DNA of 64,000 bases, from contig NZ_CP115467.1 of assembly GCF_028462125.1 (NCBI RefSeq), positions 1-64,000 of the forward strand, written 5' to 3'. The position numbers and the translations under genes were made by a program. A model generated the notes under the pieces. It was not told the DNA's origin. It did not search any database and saw nothing but the letters and a program-made list of their open reading frames with translations. Position 1 is the first letter of the stretch, and each line of letters opens with the position of its first letter. Below are positions 43,479 through 50,764 of the stretch, one piece after another. Source of the stretch: Leptospira sp. GIMC2001. GTDB taxonomy: Bacteria > Spirochaetota > Leptospiria > Leptospirales > Leptospiraceae.

Positions 43479-44969
43479 TCATTCTTCCTCTTCGGGAAGC
43501 TCCGAAAATTTTTTGTCAAGGCTTGCTTCCAAGTTTATTATTTCTTCCATATCAGTAAGACCAAATTTTTTGAGAACATCCGGATCTATAATCGCAAAAT
43601 TGGTTTTCTTACGATTTAGATTTGCAAGGAAGTCAGCGACATAGACCGCTTCACATTCTGGTATATATTTTGTATCAGCGAGCCAAGGTCTATGATGATA
43701 GATGATGACTTGAGCAAGATCTTTCGGGAAATTCCATTTTTCAACAAGGATCTGACCGATTTCTGTATGACTTGTCCCCAATGAAATCTCTTCAACGAAT
43801 TCGGAACTATTCATCAGTCGATCTCGTCTTAGCTTATTAATAATATCAATCACATGTTTATCAAGAGTCACAAGCGCCATTCTTCCTAGATCATGCAACA
43901 GTCCTGATACCGAAACTAGATCTTTCTTGGCTTGAGTAGGTTGGCGTAGTTTGGCTATTTCTATGCTATAAAATGCTGTTCGAAGAGCATGATTCCAGAT
44001 ATCTCTGACTTTCTGATAGCTCATCGGGAAGACTCGTTTAGCGCCCGTTATATATAGAATTTTTTCTAGATTCATTAGTCCAATTCGTCTTATAGCTTCA
44101 ATAGCTGTGGATACTTGAGATTGTCCTTGAAAGAGTGGTGAATTGGCTAATTTTAAAACTTCTACTGTAATTCCTGGATCTTTTTCTATTTCTAATGAAA
44201 TTTTTTGAATGGTAGTCGCAGAATCCTTAATGATATTTAGAAGTCGGTTTACTTTATCTGGAAAGGGCGGAAGACCTTCTACTCCATTACGAAGAACTTC
44301 TCGGATTTTCTCTTTAGCCTCAGCCGGTAGAATGTCCTTTGGTATTTCGAAATATGCTGTGGTTAGAAATCCTTCCGACTCAACTCGAAATTCATTTTCT
44401 AATATTCCGGAATTCCTAAGAAGCAATTGAACAAGAACGATTCCTAATCCAGAACTTTCTTCAGTGTCCAAGGTTTCTTGATATGCTTCTGATAGATTCT
44501 TAACTTTTGAAGAGGATTGAATTCTAAAATCAATTCTACTTTTTTCTTCCGTGAGAATCTGAGCGTTATTGGTTACCCAAAATTTAATCTTATCTTTCTC
44601 ATTAGCAATTTTTAATATTATTCGATAGTTCGAATTATCGAGTGAGTCGATTAAGCTTTCTCGAAATTCTCCAAATGCATCTCGGAATTCTCGAAGGGCA
44701 TCTGCATAAGAGCTCTCGTCATTGATATCAATTCCTTTGTTTTCAAAGAATACACGCTTGGCATTGGCCTTAAAAGCGTTGACCAAAAGTTCATTTAGTA
44801 TCGTGAAAATGATTTCCAAAAGGAATTCTAGAGAAATTGATCTAAGTAAGGATGCCAAATAGGCTTCAAGTTGGGGGCAATCAAGCTCTGAAAAATGGCT
44901 GTATTCAGTTGTAACTGGAATTCCTTTTATGAAATTCTCTTTTTCCTTTCCAAAGTTTAACTGAACCAT
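43479..44969 (-). CDS. GHKL-ATPase-like plus HDOD signalling protein
   Basis: Residues about 30-215 resemble a GHKL ATPase (N box NELLVNAFKANAKRV, G2 ESSGLGIVLVQLLLRN) without a HisKA domain. Residues about 220-430 are an HDOD domain (LPPFPDKVNRLLNIIKDSA, SGLLHDLGRMALV). The ATG at 44969 is chosen because the longer frame to 45056 runs into the divergent promoter. The layout suggests an RsbW-like switch coupled to an HDOD output. It is cytosolic. Confidence 0.75.
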   Translation of the reverse strand: MVQLNFGKEKENFIKGIPVTTEYSHFSELDCPQLEAYLASLLRSISLEFLLEIIFTILNELLVNAFKANAKRVFFENKGIDINDESSYADALREFRDAFGEFRESLIDSLDNSNYRIILKIANEKDKIKFWVTNNAQILTEEKSRIDFRIQSSSKVKNLSEAYQETLDTEESSGLGIVLVQLLLRNSGILENEFRVESEGFLTTAYFEIPKDILPAEAKEKIREVLRNGVEGLPPFPDKVNRLLNIIKDSATTIQKISLEIEKDPGITVEVLKLANSPLFQGQSQVSTAIEAIRRIGLMNLEKILYITGAKRVFPMSYQKVRDIWNHALRTAFYSIEIAKLRQPTQAKKDLVSVSGLLHDLGRMALVTLDKHVIDIINKLRRDRLMNSSEFVEEISLGTSHTEIGQILVEKWNFPKDLAQVIIYHHRPWLADTKYIPECEAVYVADFLANLNRKKTNFAIIDPDVLKKFGLTDMEEIINLEASLDKKFSELPEEEE

Positions 44970-45060
44970 GTATGAAATTATAAAATTGATGGAAGGAATC
45001 CTAAAAACAAGAGTTTTTTTCCTTTTCTGATAAAAAGAATGAACCGATATTTGCAATAGG

Positions 45061-45591
45061 ATGAAATCAATTATTCTAATAGCCCTTTTTCTGTTCTCTG
45101 GTGCAGGTTTTATCGCTCAAGACGTACCAAATGAAACAAACACTACTGCAGGACAGCCCATTCTAAATGATGAAGAAGAGCATGATTCAGCCGCGGGTTT
45201 GGATCGAGATTACTATGAAAAATATTATAAATATTTACCAGAAAATATGGCGAAGTCTAAAGCCAAATTAGAATACAATCTTATCAGAAATATAAAAAGA
45301 GAAATCATTGGACGAGATTATTCAAAAGCAAATCTGGAGCTAATCAAGAATATCAATCCTTCTAACATACAATATGAACGGGTGACCAGAAATAGCAAAT
45401 GGGTTCGAGGTATCAAGAAAGCACTTCCTCATATCTTAGAGAAAGACTATATGTATGTGGTCAAACATGGTGTCTATACTTGTTTTATAACTTTTGAAGT
45501 GAATCCTGAAAATTACTTATTCGAGCCACACTATCGAGAGTTGGTATATGATGGGGCAGGGAAATATGACATCGTCATCCCTCCATATTGA
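45061..45591 (+). CDS. Exported protein of unknown function
   Basis: The protein of 176 residues has a signal peptide (MKSIILIALFLFSGAGFIAQ). An acidic Asn/Thr-rich N-terminus and a mature part rich in Tyr/Lys (YYEKYYKYLPENMAKSKA) follow. No family is recognised. It converges with the DUF3592 gene. Confidence 0.5.
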   Translation: MKSIILIALFLFSGAGFIAQDVPNETNTTAGQPILNDEEEHDSAAGLDRDYYEKYYKYLPENMAKSKAKLEYNLIRNIKREIIGRDYSKANLELIKNINPSNIQYERVTRNSKWVRGIKKALPHILEKDYMYVVKHGVYTCFITFEVNPENYLFEPHYRELVYDGAGKYDIVIPPY

Positions 45592-45608
45592 TTAACGAAA
45601 ACTATTTT

Positions 45609-46085
45609 TTATTTTTTGGACTTTATAAAAAGCATTCCGCAAAGACTTACAAAGCAAGCGAATGTAGAAAACAAAATTCCCGACATTACTAGATTGGACA
45701 ATGCATTTAAAGGATTGAATGGTCGGGAATTATTCTTAAGCTTCGACATGATTTCTTTTCTTCCGAAACTAACGAATGTTTTGCGATAAACAGGAACTGT
45801 GTCTCCCACCCTCATTCGCCGGCTGAGCGCTGCATCTACTGATTCGGTAAATTCATGAATTTTTCCTTTCTCGTCAATGACTGTATAGGAAAATTTGCGG
45901 GACTTAGGAAGGAATTCTTGTAAGACAGCGAAGTTAAAATTCTGCGGAGATTCAAGACTTTCGTAATTGAATCTCAATTGAGTAATTTCCCTTCCTATCC
46001 AAAAATACAGTGAAGTAAATAATAATAATCCGAAAATTGAAGTAAGAAAAAAAGGAAAGGCAATATTCTGAAATCTAGATTTCAG
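45609..46085 (-). CDS. DUF3592-like membrane protein, probable CTG start
   Basis: The standard-start frame (TTG at 45977, 122 residues) would miss the first transmembrane helix. The frame is open to a CTG at 46085, adding 36 codons that encode a hydrophobic helix (FPFFLTSIFGLLLF) in front of the DUF3592 core (SKRKFSYTVIDEK-like sheet, VGDTVPVYRKTF). No ATG, GTG or TTG exists in the added part. AGGAG lies seven to nine bases before the CTG, which overlaps the STAS stop as CTGA, the same 4-base overlap as the upstream gene pair. A second helix lies at the C-terminus (about 120-150). Confidence 0.6.
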   Translation of the reverse strand: MKSRFQNIAFPFFLTSIFGLLLFTSLYFWIGREITQLRFNYESLESPQNFNFAVLQEFLPKSRKFSYTVIDEKGKIHEFTESVDAALSRRMRVGDTVPVYRKTFVSFGRKEIMSKLKNNSRPFNPLNALSNLVMSGILFSTFACFVSLCGMLFIKSKK

Positions 46086-46429
46086 TTATTCACTCCTAAT
46101 TTCTTTAATCCCTCTTCTTCTTGGTCATAGATTGCAAAGGTTTCATAAAGACCTAATAGTCTGAAGACTTGTCGAATGGCTTCACTTGCCCCAATGATAG
46201 CGAACTGAATTCCATCTTTGGATAATTCATTCTTGATATCATAAATATAACGAATACCTAAGCTGGAAATATATTTCAAATTGGAAAAATTCAATAGAAC
46301 ACCGGACGCTTTGTTCTGGATTGCGTCTTTTAAAACTGACTGATCTAACAAATCATAAGGATGGAAATCAATTCTGCCCTCGAAATCATAAATAAATATA
46401 TTCTTGATAATTCTTTTATCTACTTTCAT
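46082..46429 (-). CDS. STAS-domain anti-sigma-factor antagonist
   Basis: This 115-residue SpoIIAA/RsbV-like STAS protein has the conserved helix-1 region ASGVLLNFSNLKYISSLGIRY with the phosphorylatable Ser (SSLG). It would be phosphorylated by an RsbW-like kinase and released to free a sigma factor or effector. It starts in a 4-base overlap with the NAD-kinase-like gene (ATGA). The candidate kinase is the GHKL protein at 47403. Confidence 0.85.
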   Translation of the reverse strand: MKVDKRIIKNIFIYDFEGRIDFHPYDLLDQSVLKDAIQNKASGVLLNFSNLKYISSLGIRYIYDIKNELSKDGIQFAIIGASEAIRQVFRLLGLYETFAIYDQEEEGLKKLGVNN

Positions 46430-47343
46430 TTTTTCTGCACAACAACCTTTAGCTTTTTGTCTCCAAGTCGAAAAACTGCTCTCGCACCTGGAGGAAAATT
46501 GTAATTTCTTTCTGTTAGCGAGTCAATGGAAATCCCGCCATTCATTTCCGAAACAACTTCAAATTGATCCTTAACCCTAAAGTCAATCAGCTGAAAATGC
46601 TCTCTCGTCTTATCTTTTCTTCTTGGCTCTCTGGCGTAAACCTGAAAATATCCTGAGTCCTTGCGAAATGGACCCGACTTACGAGGAAAACAGGATGCAA
46701 TCCAACCCGTTGATCCCGCTCCTGTATAGACCAAAAGCCCTGAACTTTTCTGTTCTTCACTGTAGTTTTGGAATTCAACAATATAGCGACTGATCAAGTC
46801 AGGACTATTGTTTCGAATTGAAATCTCGGATATAGTCGGAAACGTCTCGACCACATCTCCTGAAGGATAATGTAAAGTTGTGTAGATGAGATCCCATTCT
46901 TCAACGACAACATTTTTCCAATCTTCTTGAACTGCCTGCTTGAGTTGATTCACAGAAAAACTGAGCAGAGCTCCAACAGATGTATCTGGATCACTATTGC
47001 ATCCCAATATGGGAGTCGAGATAGATTGATGAGCGACATAAGTGAAATAGTTATCTCCGCCCAGTGATACAATTAGGTCAAAATCACTTAAGCGCAATGA
47101 GTTGAGTTCTTCGCGGAAAATATACAATGCGTTTGGAAAAACCTGCGTTCTAAGAAAGACTCGACTTTCTTCTTGTCGTATATGTGAATCATAGATTCTC
47201 TCAAATACATTGTTCTGTAGCTCACATATTCTTTTGTATTCGTCGAGTGAACCATAAGATTCTAAATCCAATTCGAATTTGGATTTCTTTTGTACAACCA
47301 AAACCTTAGAATCCTTGGATAGAAAAAAATCTGCTTTACTCAT
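46426..47343 (-). CDS. NAD-kinase-like protein (NADK2-type) with altered GGDG motif
   Basis: The 305-residue protein has the ATP-NAD kinase fold. LIVSLGGDNYFTYVAHQ replaces the diagnostic GGDG with GGDN (Asn98). GCNSDPDTSVGALL resembles the GVNTDP motif of mitochondrial-type NADK2, and YTGAGSTGWIAS is the second conserved loop. It may phosphorylate NAD, but the altered motif leaves activity open. The ATG at 47343 is preferred. It is divergent from the GHKL protein gene and overlaps the STAS gene. Confidence 0.7.
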   Translation of the reverse strand: MSKADFFLSKDSKVLVVQKKSKFELDLESYGSLDEYKRICELQNNVFERIYDSHIRQEESRVFLRTQVFPNALYIFREELNSLRLSDFDLIVSLGGDNYFTYVAHQSISTPILGCNSDPDTSVGALLSFSVNQLKQAVQEDWKNVVVEEWDLIYTTLHYPSGDVVETFPTISEISIRNNSPDLISRYIVEFQNYSEEQKSSGLLVYTGAGSTGWIASCFPRKSGPFRKDSGYFQVYAREPRRKDKTREHFQLIDFRVKDQFEVVSEMNGGISIDSLTERNYNFPPGARAVFRLGDKKLKVVVQKK

Positions 47344-47402
47344 AGAATCAGAAGAATTTAACTTTATTAACAATAGGAAAAACAGCAAGCCGAAACTCTA
47401 CT

Positions 47403-48329
47403 ATGCAAAATGATGCACAAAAAAAAATCTCCGCTCTTGAAGAAGAGAATCGAAAGCTAAAAGAAAGAATCAATTCGGTTGTAGACTCACCCTACTTACG
47501 TCATAGCTTAGATAAACTAGTTCTAAAAATTTCATTACGACGAGAAGAAATAGTAAAATTAGAATTCGGCAAAAGTATCCAAGAATTCCAAGGATCATTA
47601 TTTGAAATCAAAGAATTGATCCGCAGATATGCTCCAGTTGTCGGAGTTGATCCAGATTCAGCACGTATATCAGCGACTGAGGCTTTACAAAACATTATCG
47701 AACATGGTGATGGTCCATTCGCTGAATTTATGTTAGAGATAAATAATAGTTTTTCGAATCCGTATTTGAAAATGTCCTTCAAACATGAAGTAGCACCAGG
47801 CAAGAAATATACTCTCACTGATATGAACAAGAACGCTTTGAAAGGAGACATCACATCAGAGACTTTTGATTTTGAAAGTGCTAGGGGTAGGGGAGAATTC
47901 ATCATGAAGGAACTATCCGATGAGAGAAGGATCCTCAATGGTGTTGAAGTTCTACCCGATGGAAGAAAAATACACTATTTTCAAAGGATTTTGATCAATT
48001 ATAAACATTCTGATGGTGCGCGTGCTGAGACAAGTTTCGATGAGATACGTGAAGAAATTGGCAGATTAGATAATGAAGATGTTGTATGTTATTTCCATCT
48101 TGATCATAAGAAAAGTAAATTGAGGAACTTGACTGTTGCAATTCCAAAGACTCGAGAAGAAATTGTCAAAAAAATTCTGACTGATGCAGGTTTTGAACTT
48201 GTACACAAAGATACGTACTATAGATGTTTGTTCTTATCCTTTGTACCCGAGAATGATAAAAACATAGAAAATCTTGACAAACTTTTCCAAAAGATAAGAA
48301 AAAAAGTAGAAACAGAAGCAGAAACTTGA
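47403..48329 (+). CDS. Coiled-coil GHKL ATPase, RsbW-like
   Basis: An N-terminal coiled coil (1-40) leads to a HATPase_c_2-like domain with the N box ISATEALQNIIEHGDG and the G-rich stretch FESARGRGEFIMKELSDERR. The C-terminal domain (about 205-308) holds VCYFHLDHKKSKLRNLTVA. There is no HisKA or membrane segment. Together with the STAS gene across the divergent promoter it suggests a partner-switching pair. It could also be a free-standing ATPase. Confidence 0.65.
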   Translation: MQNDAQKKISALEEENRKLKERINSVVDSPYLRHSLDKLVLKISLRREEIVKLEFGKSIQEFQGSLFEIKELIRRYAPVVGVDPDSARISATEALQNIIEHGDGPFAEFMLEINNSFSNPYLKMSFKHEVAPGKKYTLTDMNKNALKGDITSETFDFESARGRGEFIMKELSDERRILNGVEVLPDGRKIHYFQRILINYKHSDGARAETSFDEIREEIGRLDNEDVVCYFHLDHKKSKLRNLTVAIPKTREEIVKKILTDAGFELVHKDTYYRCLFLSFVPENDKNIENLDKLFQKIRKKVETEAET

Positions 48330-48408
48330 GCAAATAGTGGAATTTTAGTTGATTTATTGTGTTTTTATCTAAACATAGCTTAAGAATAAAAGAACCTAAA
48401 GGTATACA

Positions 48409-48717
48409 ATGGCAAACGCAACACCAACTCCTCTGAAGAAATCGGAAATGCTTGGAGTAATGGCAGAAAGTACTGGACTCACTAAAAAACAAGTGGCAGA
48501 ATTTTTAGATACTCTCGTCGACCTCAGTTATAAGGAAACTAAAAAGAATGGAGCTTTCATCTTACCAGGATTAGGTAAGCTAGTTCTTAGAAAGAGACCA
48601 AAAAGAAAAGGAAGAAACCCAGCAACGGGCGAATCCATTAACATTCCTGCTAAAACTGTAGTTAAATTCATGTTATCTAAAACATGCAAGGATGCAATAG
48701 TTCCTCCTAAGAAATAA
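48409..48717 (+). CDS. HU-family DNA-binding protein
   Basis: This 102-residue nucleoid protein has the dimerisation helices LTKKQVAEFLDTLVDLSYKE. The beta-arm follows, with GAFILPGLGKLVLRKRPKRK and the arm tip RNPATGESINIPAK. Such proteins bend DNA and help replication and partition. AAAGG precedes the ATG. Confidence 0.9.
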   Translation: MANATPTPLKKSEMLGVMAESTGLTKKQVAEFLDTLVDLSYKETKKNGAFILPGLGKLVLRKRPKRKGRNPATGESINIPAKTVVKFMLSKTCKDAIVPPKK

Positions 48718-48726
48718 TCGAATTAG

Positions 48727-49179
48727 ATGGGTTTCCCCTATCTTCCATTCGAAGACTCGTTGTTTGGTGAATGCCTAAACAACGCTTGGAAGAAGCACGG
48801 ACGGGATGATTATTCCCTTACCCGTGCTGTTTTTTCCTTTCTCAATCCTCCAGAAACCAATTTTGTATTCACCTCGAATATAAAAAAAGAAATCATCTTA
48901 TCTCAAGCTCCGCAAGAAATACGAGAATTTATTTCCAGAAAAGATTGGAAGGCAATCGGGGATATGCTTCGATCTATTTCGCTTGGAGTATACGATAATC
49001 AAGATTCCAAAGGCATCGACATAGCGTTCGAGCTCGCAGAATGGTTGTTAACTGGATATGAAAGTGAGATTGATTTCCGAGAGATTCTCAACATCTTCCT
49101 TGTATTGGATCCACCTATAACAGATGATATCATCGATTCTATTCGGGAATATTATAATATCAAAATGTTGGAAGGGTAG
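48727..49179 (+). CDS. Hypothetical protein following HU
   Basis: It has 150 residues, is acidic and helical, with no signal or membrane segment. FGECLNNAWKKHGRDDYSLT and IAFELAEWLLTGYESEID are notable but unassigned. It starts 9 bases after the HU gene and may be co-transcribed with it. Confidence 0.6.
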   Translation: MGFPYLPFEDSLFGECLNNAWKKHGRDDYSLTRAVFSFLNPPETNFVFTSNIKKEIILSQAPQEIREFISRKDWKAIGDMLRSISLGVYDNQDSKGIDIAFELAEWLLTGYESEIDFREILNIFLVLDPPITDDIIDSIREYYNIKMLEG

Positions 49180-49185
49180 AATCCC

Positions 49186-49209
49186 AGCCGTGGGCTTAAG
49201 CCCATGGCT
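49186..49209. terminator. 24-bp hairpin at the end of the HU operon
   Basis: AGCCGTGGGCTT and AAGCCCATGGCT are complementary except for one G-T pair, giving a long stem with essentially no loop spacer, followed by TTC. It may terminate transcription or be a small genomic repeat. Confidence 0.45.
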
Positions 49210-49404
49210 TTCAATAAGAAACCCAAATTCAAGTTAGAACTGGCCTCTAAATATTGAATAGATTAAAACTAGCGAACAAATTATGTTATCTGTGCAAAAC
49301 ATGCTATAATACGAAAACAAGGCTCTCAAAAAAATATTGAGCTAATTCTTTATGGTTCTGATGAACCTACACATGACAATTTCTTTTGAATAAGAAGAGG
49401 AAAG
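49210..49404. other. Non-coding gap before a decayed small gene
   Basis: I see no gene or clear structure here. The base composition is strongly AT-rich, as in the promoters nearby. Confidence 0.4.
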
Positions 49405-49637
49405 TTGATAATATATTTTTTGATTTCTATACTTATTTTCTTTTTATTGCTAGCAAAAAGAAAAGACAGCCTAATGGATTCTCGTATATTCTTGAGAAGG
49501 TGGAATTTTCCGATGGTTATTCCCGGATATGAAGCTATTTCAGCTCTATACCATTAATATCAGAAGGCTATGTTTCCTCCATGTTTTTAGTTCTTGCTTT
49601 TGTATTATATGTTTTCTATTCTGTTTTTGAGAGTTAA
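49405..49637 (+). pseudogene. Small membrane protein gene, probably frameshifted
   Basis: TTG at 49405, four bases after AGAGG, opens a 50-codon frame with a transmembrane helix (YFLISILIFFLLLAKRKD) that stops at 49557. A second frame, shifted, continues with SEGYVSSMFLVLAFVLYVF to a stop at 49637. Read together they would be a two-helix protein of about 77 residues split by an indel near 49540-49560. A genuine 50-residue protein is the alternative. Confidence 0.3.
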
Positions 49638-49646
49638 CATGATAAT

Positions 49647-50051
49647 ATGATTAAGTTTATTTTGACCTGTATTCTAGTATTGCATTGTATAAATTGTGTT
49701 AGTATTGAACTGGATTTAAAAAAAATCAAAAAGCCAATATTCTATTCGAATATAAGCAGCAAACACTCTATACCGTTTGAGGTTGATCACACCAATTTTT
49801 ATTTTTATTCTATGGGATTTGAATCAAATAAAACAATTGAGGAATTGATTGAATCTGAATTTTCAAAAAATAATCGTGCAGTGGGTATAAAGAATTTGCA
49901 AGTAACTATTTACAATAAATCATGGCTTTCCTATTCCTTACTGCCGAATCCACTTGGAATATTTACATCAACTTTTGTCCTCATTGGAAACATTGTCGGA
50001 ATTTCTAATAAAAGTATGTATATTACTGGGGAGTTCTTCTACGATGATTAG
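49647..50051 (+). CDS. Small lipoprotein
   Basis: The protein of 134 residues has signal LTCILVLHCINC and a lipobox cysteine near residue 17. The mature part is polar with a hydrophobic C-terminal stretch (GIFTSTFVLIGNIVGI). It overlaps the next lipoprotein gene by eight bases. Unknown function. Confidence 0.55.
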   Translation: MIKFILTCILVLHCINCVSIELDLKKIKKPIFYSNISSKHSIPFEVDHTNFYFYSMGFESNKTIEELIESEFSKNNRAVGIKNLQVTIYNKSWLSYSLLPNPLGIFTSTFVLIGNIVGISNKSMYITGEFFYDD

Positions 50052-50568
50052 AAAAGAGCGATTCATTTATACAACAATTCTTTCGGTTTTATTGAGTTCA
50101 TGTTATCATATGGATTTTCATCCAAAAATACTTAGAGGAACAACTATTTATCAAAATCGTGCAGAATTAAATAAAAGAGATGATGTTTCCGTTTTTTTTG
50201 CTGCTAATCAGATAGAAATTGGAAAGGAGATGGGTACTTTTAAAGAGCCAATATATGAATATTTTTTTCTTTCAATTTATTTAGGGCGATTGTTGGGCTC
50301 ATATACGAATGGAGACTTGGCTACCAGTGTACAAGATATAAATAGCAAAATTGACTATACATTACAACAGGATGAAATGTATCTTGTTGAGGTTCTAAAT
50401 GTCAAATACAAATCTTCGGCTATTTTAGATTTCTTTCTTGATTATATTCCAGGCGGATTTTTTAGAGTTCGTAGATACAATAAAGAATTTAAAATTAAAA
50501 TTATAAAAAAGAGAGAATTTCATAATTTGTTAATTCAAGACAAAACAAAGAAATTAAGTTTTGAATGA
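50044..50568 (+). CDS. Small lipoprotein, coupled to its upstream neighbour
   Basis: ATG at 50044 overlaps the preceding stop and gives 174 residues with the lipobox LLSSC. The mature part includes VFFAANQIEIGKEMG and DFFLDYIPGGFFRVRRYN. No family recognised. Confidence 0.55.
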   Translation: MIRKERFIYTTILSVLLSSCYHMDFHPKILRGTTIYQNRAELNKRDDVSVFFAANQIEIGKEMGTFKEPIYEYFFLSIYLGRLLGSYTNGDLATSVQDINSKIDYTLQQDEMYLVEVLNVKYKSSAILDFFLDYIPGGFFRVRRYNKEFKIKIIKKREFHNLLIQDKTKKLSFE

Positions 50569-50764
50569 AAGTTAGAATTAGCATATCATGAATCAGCTTT
50601 TCTAGATAGTTCCGATTGCATAAGCGTCAAGTCGCAATCATCCTAGAAATTATTCCAGGTGAGTCGCAGAAAAATTCTAAGCGCTAGAAAAAGAAATGAA
50701 AAACGTATCGACTTCGACCAATGTAGAATTTTTTAATTGGCCGAAAAATTTTGTATAGTTAGTT

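Noticed and set aside
47501..47938. Minus-strand frame opposite the RsbW-like ATPase gene
   Set aside because: It is a shadow of a gene with clear ATPase motifs, without own start signals.
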